Source: Hirudinaria manillensis (Eukaryota; Annelida; Clitellata; Hirudinida; Hirudinidae). From it: a stretch of 64,000 nucleotides of DNA. The notes under the pieces are model-generated. The model was not told the origin of the DNA. It worked only from the letters and a program-made list of their open reading frames with translations, and did no database searches. The stretch spans positions 12,755,510-12,819,509 of the forward strand of contig CM067526.1 in the NCBI GenBank assembly GCA_034509925.1, read 5' to 3'. Numbering within the stretch: position 1 is the stretch's first letter; every line of letters starts with the position of its first letter. Positions 39,743 through 51,600 of the stretch are shown here, piece after piece. A program made the translations under genes and the position numbers.

Positions 39743-40232
39743 AACGCATGGATTAATCAATGCTTCCAAATTGAGTAAGCAGGGAGAAATTAAGTATTGG
39801 CCATGCAAATTTAGACATTAATGAATTGAAGTAATTCAATGACGAAACCCTAGAAGTATTTGAGATAATAAGGATTTCACGTTTTTATAATTTACATTGC
39901 TTAAATCTATTTAAGGGCATGCTTCATAGCTTTTAATCTAAGAAACAGTCTAGAAATTGTTATCATTAAGAAGAATTTTAACTTATGAGGCGGCACTTCC
40001 ACGAACAGGCAGTTGTTAATCATTATATCAATAGAATTTTTTCTATTACAATTTTTTAAAATAAATTATTAAATTTTATTGTTCAATAAATTTTAGTGCA
40101 ATAAAATTTATAAATTATTAATTTAAATCTTCGAATCATTCCTTTGACCTAATTTTCAAAACATAGATACTAGACAATTATTATTCCAAACCAATCGAAC
40201 TACCAAAACATTTAATTCACTAACGCCACATA

Positions 40233-41810
40233 ATGGCCGATCCATATTCTATGGTTAAAGGAGGAAAACTTAAATTCAGAAAAGGAAAAGAAAAAAAGTA
40301 ATGTTTTTTTTATATGTAAATCCTCGCGCTATTAGTCAGTGTTCGAGGATGTTTTCTCGTGTACAAAGTGGTCCTACTGCTCTGACACTAATTAATTAAT
40401 ATTAGTTACTTATATATGATTTGAATTCGAAAGAATTTGTCCAACCATTTATTGACTTAGCAAAGGTTAATACGATGTTTAATTGCATTTAAGGATTAAA
40501 CCAGTTAAAAGAGCGAGGGATGAACAGACCCAAGAACAATCGGAATCAAACCAAAGCACCCTGAGACATGGTATGAAGCATTTTTTTTAGCAATATTTAT
40601 AAAGTATAACAAGTTTAAAATTTCTTGAGCTAAACTGTAACTGTCATAAAAACAATAACAAAAAGCATGACTAAATACATTTTTGATAACAGGTGGATGG
40701 TGGCAGTGTGAGGAGTTTCTAGAAATCAATGGGTCCATAGCAATTGAGATGGGAGAGATGACATACATCAAGTCTCTTGACAATGGATTGTTGAGTCTTG
40801 GAAGAGAACATGGCATTGGTTAGTGTTTTTGAAAATTGCCATTTTATTAAATCCGAATTTATCCACAGTTTGAATGATATGATTCTTTAAAATTGCAATT
40901 TTGGTTTTATTAGGAGAAGGACCGGATGCAGAGGAAATTTTGACTGCTGTTAGGATTTCCGACACCCACATTGCCCTAAAGTCCGGCTACCACAAGTACC
41001 TTGGTGTGCAGACTGATGGCAAAGTTGTTGCCAGGGCAGATGCCATTTCAGGCAGGGAGCAGTGGCAGCCAGTGTTTCAAGATGTTAGTTGAGAATTACA
41101 TTTTATATCTAAAATTTTTATTAGAAATTATGTTAAATTTATTCTTAAATTAAAGATTAGAATTACAATATAAAATATACCTTTATTTATGATTTTTTTT
41201 AAATTCTTGCAGGGGAAGTTGGCTCTCTTAGGTCACAATGGTCGCTTTCTGACCAATGATAGCGAAGGGCTTTTCTGCAGTAGCAAGACTGCATCAGAGA
41301 ATGAGTTCATACAAGTAGGCATTGAATACATTTGTCAAGTTTTTCTGATTCCATTTTAAGCGTCTTAAATCCAACTTGTGTCTCATTTTTTTAGATTCGT
41401 TCCTGCTCAAAGAAAGAAAAAGCCAAGACGGAAGCAGATTGTGACACTGGAAAATTGAAGGATGTTGAATTGAATTATGTGTAAGTAATATTTCTATATT
41501 ATTATAGTCATGAGTTAATATTTTCTTGTTTTTTAAATTATCTCTAATGGATTTCATGGTGGCATATCTTTTCAGGAAAAAATTTCAGAGCTTTGAAGAC
41601 AGAAGAATCCGAATTAATCCAGAAGACCGTTCATCTATTAAGAAGGCAAGACTAGATGGAAGCTTACACGAGACACTTCTGGACAGGTGAGTCTATTAGT
41701 TCAATGGATTTACTTTATGATCATTTCGTATTTAAAAATTATTTTTAAAATATTTATTTATTAAATCTTCCAGGAGGGAGAAAATGAAGTCTGATAAGTT
41801 CTGTAAGTAA
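40233..41810 (+). CDS. FRG1: FRG1 homolog, nuclear actin-bundling/RNA-associated protein
   Basis: Complete gene with eight exons: 40233-40297, 40494-40570, 40693-40818, 40914-41083, 41213-41314, 41395-41480, 41576-41686, 41774-41810; all phases join to about 257 aa, the usual FRG1 length. After a Lys-rich N-terminus (probable nuclear/nucleolar signal), the fascin-like beta-trefoil has the family phrases [42 protein letters not shown] and [11 protein letters not shown], and the protein ends HETLLDR...DKFCK as in vertebrate FRG1. Known roles: nucleolar/Cajal-body and spliceosome association and F-actin bundling. An X-box-like motif lies upstream, and the tandem duplication begins about 40 bp after the stop codon. 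Confidence 0.93.
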
Positions 41811-42057
41811 TTAGTTTGTTGGAAAAGGAACTGTTCACAAGCTGTTTTAAATAAAACTTATTTTGTTAATATTTAATTTTTCAATTGCAAAAGATGCTAA
41901 GGCTGGTACTAATTAAAAAGTTTTTAATCGATTAATCTGATTAAAAATTACAAAAAAAAAATCAAAAATAAGTATTAACTAATAATGTAAATTAAAAAAA
42001 ATCACTAGTTACCACAATGTCATGCAAACACCAAAATTTCAGAATTATTCAGTTATT

Positions 42058-42237
42058 TTATTTGTATTGATGTTTCATTTCGGTAATTTGATTCAACTCT
42101 GCTTGGGCATCGGATACAATAAAATCCAACAAATCACCATTGATACTCCGATCAACTGAGGCATCGCGCTCCTCGCTACACCTCAGGCTTCTTACAGCCA
42201 TTTGTGAGGCCTTCATAGTGTCATTACATTCAACTTT
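42058..42237 (-). CDS. Terminal exon-like open frame, copy A
   Basis: A 59-codon open segment preceded by a good acceptor (TTTGCTCAG) and ending in TAA. The peptide is acidic and helical in look, ending ELNQITEMKHQYK. Copy B (47872-48060) keeps the frame and differs by a 9-base in-frame indel plus substitutions. It is probably the last exon of the LRR gene just upstream or of an alternative transcript; the join is not resolved. Confidence 0.45.
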   Translation of the reverse strand, partial: KVECNDTMKASQMAVRSLRCSEERDASVDRSINGDLLDFIVSDAQAELNQITEMKHQYK

Positions 42238-42824
42238 CTGAGCAAAGTTGTTTTCATTTTGAAATTTGAATATATTTCAAACCCAATATATTTTATTGCC
42301 TGTGCAAGTGAACCTAACATTGGCATATACTGTAAAACCACACAGCATTAAACATGGTGTCCCTATAGATATGGCATGGGGGAGTATTATTATTAAGATA
42401 TATTATATGGGATGTATGTATCCCATGAGCGTGGCGTTTTTTAAATGATTAGGCAGCAGACATGATAAATTTGGGAGCAGGCCGGGCTGGAACAAAAAAT
42501 TCCGGACCCGTGCTGGCTTTTCTCTCCACTAATTACCAGTCCTTGGGTACTGCTACAATCACATTTTACTCCATATATAAAAAATTTCGAAAAACAATAG
42601 CAATTTTTATTATGAAGAAATAAATTGATCGATATCAGTTTATATTCTATTTGTTCTTGAGATTTGCATGAATTTCGGAATTTTCTAAAAAAAATTCTTC
42701 CGCAGTTCTAGATCTCTAAAATAGAATTGTTCGAAGTTAGTGACGATTCTATGTTGTCGAATATACTCAGCAATTGCAATTCTTAAAATTGCAGATAATG
42801 CAATCAATTCGTTATGGTCATTTA

Positions 42825-45800
42825 TTATGCCCTGTAATAGGCCGACCGATAAGCAGTCATATGTCTTTGGTGGAAAATGTGTTCATAAAAACTCACAGCA
42901 ACTATATAAAAGTCGTAACTATCAATATCATAACGATGATAAATGTTACTGAGAAGAAGATAGATGAGAAACATCTTTCCTATTCTTGAGTTTGGTTTCT
43001 TGATTATTTCCTTCAACATGTATTTTAGTATTTCATGCGACCTCATCTGAAATGTTTCACAAAAACTTGCATAATTCATGTCAAGTGAAGTAAATTGCAA
43101 TAGTATTCATATTTATTAAAATGCAATAAAATAAGTGAAATAATTTACCAAATCAATATTCCATATGAAATCACCAGTTTCTAGGCCCTGAAATTTCAAA
43201 GTTGAAGATGAGAAGAAATGATAAATATCGTTTTACGAATATTTTTGCGAAGAGATCTTTGAATGTTAGACCGGTTCGCACCGCGTGTTAAATTATAAAA
43301 TTTATTTTTATAAACTCTGACCTCTTCACACCTCTTACTAAAAAACTCGTCCTAAAAATTACAAATAAGACATTGAAACTTTTGCAAATAATTTTGTTTG
43401 AATATTTGACATAATTTACCATAGTCATGTAAAAGGCATAGTTTACAACCACATTTGAAAATTTCCTACAAATATGGAGTGGTTGTTTGGTTTCAATACC
43501 ATTTTAATAAAGCTATATCTTAAAAGGAATTAACACATGGCATAATATTGGTTTTCTTATAATGTTTTATGTAGGTTACCTCATAAAATATTTGGTCCAC
43601 TGGTGGTTAGGATTGGCAATGTTGAACAATAAACTGAATGACGTAACATACAGGTTAATAATCATAACAAATTAAGATAATCAAAGTTTCTTAAAAAATT
43701 ACATTATATCTACATTATCAAGTGAATAGTAATATGGATTTACTTTGAATACTTTATCAATTCGCTAAAATCATACATCCAGTACTTTTGGACAAGGTTA
43801 AAAATAATCTAAAAGATAATATTGCATTCAAATTTTTGTATTGAATATTGCTATGGAAATTTCAAACCATTTCAAGTCTCTGCCATTGGTCGTTAGTCAC
43901 AGAAGCTTTACCATCTTTCAAAGCTACAACCAAACAGCTTAGATGCCGTATCGACATCCTCTCTGCAAACATGCTAAATTCAATTGAAACCAGCAGTGAT
44001 TCGACATCTCTGATATTTGTATAAGCCTACAAGTACATAAGTCGAATTACGATTTACTCACATAAATAATTATAAACAAAATATTTTGTACAATGAAACT
44101 ACCATTTTGGCAAGTTCTCCTAACTCTTCTTTCTTATATTCGTTCTTATCTTCCTGAAGTATGCTCAAATACTTCAGTTTTTTAGATTTCAAAAATTTTA
44201 GATCGTCTCTGGTATGAAATGAATTTTAAGAGATTATTACATATTTATTACTGTATTATTACAATGAAATAAATGAAGCATTACAAAGTATCACAAGCAT
44301 GTAATGTGATAATAATGTTTTGTAAATTCAAATAAATGCTTACTTTGTCAAGCAATCATCATACGAGTTGAAATCTAAGTATTCTAAGTTGTCCAATTTT
44401 TTTACTATTCCTTCAAATATGGATATATCGTCATAAAGAACATAATCGTGTAGGTGCAGTGATCTGAAATTTTTACAGAATTGTTTCACTCGGAATGCTC
44501 ATGAAAACAAGAACAAACTTTTATCTGATGTTTTCACAACCTTAAATTTCCAAATCTGCACCACAAAATGTCCGCCATTCTTAATGAAGTTTCGTAAACG
44601 TTTAAGGATTTCAAATTCTGAAGCAAACCAATGCCTTCCCAAAAACATCCATAAGCATTATAAGCCATACCATGCAATCCACTATTACTAAAATGTGTGA
44701 ATTGCAAGGATTCTAAGGTCTTATAACACGATTTAAAATCTATACTAGCCAAGCTATACATCGCTGGACGACCAAACAGAATAGTTAGTTTCTTCAGTTT
44801 CGGAAATTTTAGAGGCTCTTCTAAAATTTTAATGAATTCTACCTCTGCGAAGCTGCAGATAAAACCAAGCAACGTTTAGAAAATTGAAATTCAATTATTG
44901 GATATTATTTATCTTGCTTCTTGTTAAAGAATTTTATAGAGACCATAAAATCTTGGCAAAAGTATTAAATATGTACGTCTTATTCTTAGATCAATAAATT
45001 ATATTTCATACCGTTTCCTTCGCCAGCCTACATGGATTATCTCAAGAGTGGGAGAGTAATGTTGTACGAGGTTAAATAACTGTGAAGTCATGAGATTAAT
45101 ACGCACTGATAACTGCTTGAGTGGCAGACAAGATTTCTTTATATTTTCGAAATCTCTACCTCCATAATATCCGATTAAAAGGTTAACGTTGACCCAGTTG
45201 AGGTCATCTCTAAAGGCAAGACAAAACCTCAGGTATCGGTCTGGAATTGGCCATCCGATTTCCACACCTTTTGACAGGATATCTTCAAATAAGTTTGGAG
45301 GTAAACGAATGCCTGTTTTCAGAACTATATGGAATAAAGGACACAAATTATTAGCCCACGGAAGAATAATTAACTCTTAAGAGTGATTAGGAGTAAATTT
45401 GAAAATCATATTCATCGACATTGTCTATATCTTTTATATATGGATGGTTTTTGAACCATTCGTGTTGTATTTGTTAAAAATAAAGTGCATTATTTGTTGG
45501 CGATATATCCTTGCGAGGCCAACTGAGAGAGCAACAAATTAAAATGTTTAATTTGATAATTTCCACAGTTAAAAAATGGCACTGGAAGTGTCAGGTTATC
45601 TCAAAGTGTTCCTGAATGCCAAAAGACAGCAGTCTTTAATCATCATGTTTGCTTCTCATAATATCTGAGCCAGGCTTCGAACTTGGCTTTTTAAATATGG
45701 CGTTTGTGGTATTATATTTCCCAATTCGGTTTCTTAAGAAATTCAGATCGGTTAAAAATTACCATATCGACGAGCTTTATCAATCTTGAGGAAGGTATTT

Positions 45801-45870
45801 TCAAAGTTTAATGCGGCGATTTCCAAAAGGATGTCTCGAAGAGTTGGAATCTTTGCTAATGGTAAGTTGC
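42825..45870 (-). CDS. Leucine-rich-repeat protein, possibly ZYG11/ZER1-like, copy A
   Basis: Exons 5' to 3' that join in phase: 45763-45870 (tentative), 45012-45375, 44541-44852, 44344-44463, 44103-44208, 43868-44026, 43744-43784, 43580-43633, 43420-43465, 43322-43351, 43149-43187, 42950-43046, 42825-42901; over 510 aa. The first part has a Pro-Pro/Leu-rich helical segment then LRR-like units (KLKKLTILFG, LQNLKSLNVYE, LDNLEYLDFNSYDD); the C-terminal part is helical, ARM-like. The order (N-terminal helical box, LRRs, ARM-like repeats) and weak phrase similarity suggest the ZYG11/ZER1 family of CUL2 substrate receptors; this is tentative. An upstream first exon (about 45947-46062) is plausible but does not join in frame. 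The model ends at tandem TAA codons, after which a different frame stays open for about 48 codons. Confidence 0.5.
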
Positions 45871-46922
45871 CTAAGATTATCGTGGTTTTAATGATCGGGA
45901 ATCACCTTTGAGTGATAAGAAACTTATGCTAGCTGCATATACTTACTCATTGTCGGCTGGTTTTATGATGTCAAAAATTTCTTTGCAAACTTCTGTATTG
46001 AAAAGGTCTTTCTACTATCAAAATCAGTGATTCAGTAGTAATATCCGAGATTTTACCGTGTATGTTATCATCCATGATATTGTTGACTTTATAGAAGTTT
46101 CAAATAGTTTAGTAATAATATTTTAGGTTGATTTTAATTAAATATTTATGATTCTGAGTAATTTAATTTTGCAAAGAGACGATTTATTATATCAAATTTG
46201 AATTATCGTAACACGTGATAATCTCAGAATGTGGTTCAGTGAAAGCAGAATATTCATAATTTTGTTGGCACGAGATTATTCGATTTTACGCCCTTGACAA
46301 TTTCCACTTTTCCCTACGATAACTAGCTCTAGGGTAATAGACGTGAGGTGCTTCGTTACTTAGGAATAATTCCTCAACTCCGAGGTTGACTTTTTTCTGA
46401 GGTATCACGCTCTTCATTTTGCGAGCAGAATTGAAGTACGAAGTTGTGAGATGTTCATGAGTCTTATGGTGACATTCGTGATTTCTCTTTAGGACGACCT
46501 TCGAGTCTTATTTAAAGATTCTTTTGTTGAGTGTCTTTGTCGTCTTCTTGCACACTTCTTGTCTCATTGTGGATAGCAGACAAACTTCTGCTAAGAAAAT
46601 GAGTTGAATGTTTATGTCTCCAAAACATAAACTCAGATATAACCGGATGTTTAGAGCTTCGCAGTGATATTGGGATTGTAATTAGAATTAGAATCAATAT
46701 TTAGTTAATGGTCACATAATGTCCCATTTCAATTACAAAAGAGACACGTGGCTTCGGCCTGTGACTGGTACAAAAGACTCGCAACCGAGTCGAAGATTTG
46801 ATCTTTTGATTGTTGATTGATTCGTCGTTGCACGTTGACTCTGTGGAGTTAGCCATTTAAATTATTAAATAAACATTTTTTAATACTTTTAAAGTAACCC
46901 AGAAACATATTTTTTACATATA

Positions 46923-47117
46923 ATGAATAAGTTTATCAAAATGCCTATAGTCGACTTCAGTAAACTATCGGACGGCGACTTAACCGAACTTTTGCAATCA
47001 TTAGAATTTGCAGATTTTTTTAAAGTCTCTTCTAAGAGCAGCTTAAATTATTGCAGAAATAAATTTGACTTTATAATTTGTAATTATAATAATAGTCTAT
47101 TATTAGTCGAGTACTAG
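46923..47117 (+). CDS. Small ORF of unknown function (64 aa), copy in the spacer
   Basis: ATG-initiated 64-codon frame starting MNKFIKMPIVDFSKLSDGDL. The source copy at 57249-57443 has the same length and stop; three residues differ (Thr/Ile, Phe/Leu, Arg/Lys). The N-terminal 35 residues look amphipathic and F-box-like (LSDGDLTELLQSLEF), but this is not enough for assignment. It could be a small gene, a first exon or chance. Confidence 0.25.
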   Translation: MNKFIKMPIVDFSKLSDGDLTELLQSLEFADFFKVSSKSSLNYCRNKFDFIICNYNNSLLLVEY

Positions 47118-47221
47118 TGATTAAATCGGATAACATGCACGCACATCACTTAAGTAAAGATTTGAAATCCCCTCCAAGTCCTGCATTTTTCTGCAGCTTT
47201 TCAAAAATATTGAACTTAAAG

Positions 47222-47606
47222 AATTGAAGTCGTCACCCAGTCGAAGGCAAGCCTGGGAAGACGCAATCATTGCAAACATGGATTGTTTCCATCATCTTGG
47301 AATTTCCAAGGAATTGGAAATCCTAGGTAAGCATATTTGCTATTTAGATTACGACATTTTGTTGAGATGTTAACACTTATTCTGATTGAAATTCTAATCT
47401 CTTAATATAAACTTTTATCTGTTGGCTAATAATTAATGAAGATTGCAATGTTTATTGATCTTTGACAGTCGAGTTGAATCGAAAGCATTCCTTATTTGGT
47501 ATCAAGAAGTGCTTCCTCAACGTTAAAAGGGGAAGAGTCGCAAAACTTGTAATTCACGTCTCAATCAATGCTGCTTATCACAAGACGGGTCCCGACCCGA
47601 ATGCTT
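47222..47606 (+). pseudogene. Copied exons 6 and 7 of the eRF1-like gene
   Basis: 47222-47326 and 47469-47606 match 62773-62877 and 63018-63155, with acceptors, donors and reading frame still intact. In the second exon five residues differ (e.g. NVKRGRVAKLV versus NVKSGRVAILV), against about one silent change. The rest of the gene is absent here, so alone it is a fragment; splicing into a chimeric transcript is possible. Confidence 0.75.
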
Positions 47607-47871
47607 GTAAGATTTTCCTGTTTTTCGAGTCAATTTGTTATTGTTAAAAGTCAATGACAGCTAATGTCAAATTAAATTAAAACTTATTTTGTTAATATTT
47701 AATTTTTCAATTGCAAAGATGCTAAGGCTGGTACTAATTAAAAAGTTTTTAATCGATTAATCTGATTAAAAATTTCAATAAAAAAGTATTAACTAATAAT
47801 GTAAATTAAAAAAAATCACTAGTTACCACAATGTCATGCAAACACCAAAATTTCAGAATTATTCAGTTATT

Positions 47872-48060
47872 TTATTTGTGTTGATGTTTCATTTCGGTAA
47901 TTTGATTCAACTCTGCTTGGGCATCGGATACAATAAAATCCAACAAATCACCATTGATACTCCGATCCCCTTCGGCAACTGAGGCATCGCGCTCCTCGCT
48001 ACACCTCAGGCTTCTTACAGCCATTTGTGAGGCCTTCATAGTGTCATTACATTCAACTTT
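47872..48060 (-). CDS. Terminal exon-like open frame, copy B
   Basis: Counterpart of 42058-42237, 62 codons, with the same acceptor and stop but nine extra bases (CCCTTCGGC on +) kept in frame. The retained frame argues for coding. Confidence 0.45.
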   Translation of the reverse strand, partial: KVECNDTMKASQMAVRSLRCSEERDASVAEGDRSINGDLLDFIVSDAQAELNQITEMKHQHK

Positions 48061-48647
48061 CTGAGCAAAGTTGTTTTCATTTTGAAATTTGAATATATTT
48101 CAAACCCAATATATTTTATTGCCTGTGCAAGTGAACCTAACATTGGCATATACTGTAAAACCACACAGCATTAAACATGGTGTCCCTATAGATATGGCAT
48201 GGGGGAGTATTATTATTAAGATATATTATATGGGATGTATGTATCCCATGAGCGTGGCGTTTTTTAAATGATTAGGCAGCAGACATGATAAATTTGGGAG
48301 CAGGCCGGGCTGGAACAAAAAATTCCGGACCCGTGCTGGCTTTTCTCTCCACTAATTACCAGTCCTTGGGTACTGCTACAATCACATTTTACTCCATATA
48401 TAAAAAATTTCGAAAAACAATAGCAATTTTTATTATGAAGAAATAAATTGATCGATATCAGTTTATATTCTATTTGTTCTTGAGATTTGCACGAATTTCG
48501 GAATTTTCTAAAAAAAATTCTTCCGCAGTTCTAGATCTCTAAAATAGAATTATTCAAAGTTAGTAACGATTCTATGTTGTCGAATATACTCAACAATTGC
48601 AATTCTTAAAATTGCAGATAATGCAATCAATTCGTTACAGTCATTTA

Positions 48648-51600
48648 TTATGCCCTGTAATAGGCCGACCGATAAGCAGTCATATGTCTTTGGTGGAAAA
48701 TGTGTTCATAAAAACTCACAGTAACTATATAAAAGTCGTAACTATCAATATCATAACGATGATAAATGTTACTGAGAAGAAGATAAATGAGAAACATCTT
48801 TCCTATTCTTGAGTTTGGTTTCTTGGTTATTTCCTTCAACATGTATTTTAGTATTTCGTGCGACCTCATCTGAAATGTTTCACAAAAACTTACATAATTC
48901 ATGTCAAGTGAAGTAAATTGCAATAGTATATTTATATCATATTTATTAAAATGTAATAAAATAAGTGAAATAATTTACCAAATCAATATTCCATACGAAA
49001 TCACCAGTTTCTATGGCCTGAAATTTCAAAGTTGAAGATGAGAAGAAATGATAAATATCGTTTGTACGAATATTTTTGCGAAGAGATCTTTGAATGTTAG
49101 ACCGGTTCGCACCGCATGTTAAATTATAAAATTTATTTTTATAAACTCTGACCTCTCCACACATCCTACTAAAAAACTTGTCCTAAAAATTACAAATAAG
49201 ACATTGAAACTTTTGCAAATAATTTTGTTTGAATATTTGACATAATTTACCATAGTCATGTAAAAGGCATAGTTTACAACCACATTTGAAAATTTCCTAC
49301 AAATATGGAGTGGTTGTTTGGTTTCAATACCATTTTAATTAAGCTATATCTTAAAAGGAATTAACATATGGCATAATGTTGGCTTTCTTATAATGTTTTA
49401 TATAGGTTACCTCATAAAATATTTGGTCCACTGGTGGTTAGGATTGGCAATGTTGAACAATAAACTGAATGACGTAACATACAGGTTACTAATCATAACA
49501 AATTAAGATAATCGAAGTTTCTTAACAAATTACATTATATCTACATTATCAAGTGAATAGTAATATGGATTTACTTTGAATACTTTATCAATTCGCCAAA
49601 ATCATACATCCAGTACTTTTGGACAAGGTTAAAAATAATCTAAAAGATAATATTGAATTCAAATTTTTGTATTGAATATTGCTATGGAAATTTCAAACCA
49701 TTTCAAGTCTCTGCCATTGGTCGTTAGTCACAGAAGCTTTACCATCTTTCAAAGCTACAACCAAACAGCTTAGATGCCGTATCGACATCCTCTCTGCAAA
49801 CATGCTAAATTCAATGGAAACCAGCAGTGATTCGACATCTCTGATATTTGTATAAGCCTACAAGCACATAAATCGAATTACGATTTACTCACATAAATAA
49901 TTATAAACAAAATATTTTGTACAATGAAACTACCATTTTGGCAAGTTCTCCTAACTCTTCTTTCTTATATTCGTTCTTATCTTCCTGAAGTATGCTCAAA
50001 TACTTCAGTTTTTTAGATTTCAAAAATTTTAGATCGTCTCTGGTATGAAATGAATTTTAAGAGATTATTACTTATTTATTACTGTATTATTACAATGAAA
50101 TAAATGAAGCATTACAAAGTATCACAAGCATGTAATGTGATAATAATGTCCTGTAAATTCATATAAATGCTTACTTTGCCAAGCAATCATCATACGAGTT
50201 GAAATCTAAGTATTCTAAGTTGTCCAAATCTTCTACTATTCCTTCAAATATGGATATCCCACTATGAAGAACACAATCGTGTAGGTGCAGTGATCTGAAA
50301 TTTTTACAGAATTATTTCATTCGGAATGCTCATGAAAACAAGAACAAACTTTTATCTGATGTTTTAACAACCTTAAATTTCCAAATCTGCACCACAAAAG
50401 GTCCGCCATTCTTAACGGACTTTCGTAAACGTTTAAGGATTTCAAATTCTGAAGCAAACCAATGCCTTCCCAAAAACATACATAAGCATTATAAGCCATA
50501 CCATGCAATCCACAATTACGAAAATGTGTGAATTGCAAGGATTCTAAGGTCTTATAACACGATTTAAAATCTATACTAGCCAAGCTATACATCGCTGGAC
50601 GACCAAACAGAATAGTTAGTTTCTTCAGTTTCGGAAATTTTAGAGGCTCTTCTAAAATTTTAATGAATTCTACCTCTGCGAAGCTGCAGATAAAACCAAG
50701 CAACGTTTAGAGGATTGAAATTCAATTATTACATATTATTTATCTTACTTCTTGTTAAAAAAGTTTATAGAGACCATAAAATCTTGGCAAAAGTATTAAA
50801 TATGTGCATATTATTCTTAGATCAATAAATTATATTTCATACCGTTTCCTTCGCCAGCCTACATGGATTATCTCAAGAGTGGGAGAGTAATGTTGTACGA
50901 GGTTAAATAACTGTGAAGTCATGAGATTAATACGCACTGATAACTGCTTGAGTGGCAGACAAGATTTCTTTATATTTTCGAAATCTCTACCTCCATAATA
51001 TCCGATTAAAAGGTTAACGTTGACCCAGTTGAGGTCATCTCTAAAGGCAAGACAAAACCTCAGGTATCGGTCTGGAATTGGCCATCCGATTTCCACACCT
51101 TTTGACAGGATATCTTCAAATAAGTTTGGAGGTAAACGAATGCCTGTTTTCAGAACTATATGGAATAAAGGACACAAATTATTAGCCCACGGAAGAATAA
51201 TTAACTCTTAAGAGTGATTAGGAGTAAATTTGAAAATCATATTCATCGACATTGTCTATATCTTTTATATTTGGATGGTTTTTGAACCATTCGTGTTGTA
51301 TTTGTTAAAAATAAAGTGCATTATTTGTTGGCGATATATCCTTGCGAGGCCAACTGAGAGAGCAACAAATTAAAATGTTTAATTTGATAATTTCCACAGT
51401 TAAAAAATGGCACTGGAAGTGTCAGGTTATCTCAAAGTGTTCCTGAATGCCAAAAGACAGCAGTCTTTAATCATCATGTTTGCTTCTCATAATATCTGAG
51501 CCAGGCTTCGAACTTGGCTTTTTAAATATGGCGTTTGTGGTATTATATTTCCCAATTCGGTTTCTTAAGAAATTCAGATCGGTTAAAAATTACCATATCG

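Larger units (their letters stand above)
31538..40232. other. 8.7-kb intergenic region
   Basis: No supportable coding exon found. Open frames at 34594-34926, 36107-36504, 37759-38512 and elsewhere have no recognisable domain and no consistent splice partners. The interval holds a CT tract (about 33217-33254), X-box-like sites, a CRE, GAC repeats (36540-36625) and a pentanucleotide array, listed separately. It separates transporter copy 2 (reading left) from FRG1 (reading right), so it probably contains both upstream regulatory regions. Confidence 0.55.
41853..46840. repeat. Segmental tandem duplication, copy A
   Basis: About 5.0 kb that matches copy B (47679-52671) in the same orientation at an offset of 5.82-5.83 kb. 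By eye the right part (45.0-46.8 kb) differs at only a handful of bases, while the left part (42.0-44.6 kb) has many more substitutions and small indels. It carries an LRR gene on the minus strand and its upstream region. Confidence 0.95.
46841..47678. repeat. Composite spacer copied from two distant sites
   Basis: 46844-47151 matches 57170-57475; 47149-47663 matches 62700-63213, all in + orientation. The two pieces meet at a CTT shared by both sources. The second piece contains copies of exons 6 and 7 of the eRF1-like gene. The spacer exactly separates duplication copies A and B. Confidence 0.9.

Noticed and set aside
42266-42448. 60-codon + frame identical in copies A and B
   Set aside because: No splice or homology support; identical because of the duplication.
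46512-46697. 61-codon minus-strand frame identical in both duplication copies
   Set aside because: Its identity simply reflects the recently homogenised duplication; it contains no recognisable domain and lies in the presumed upstream region of the LRR gene.
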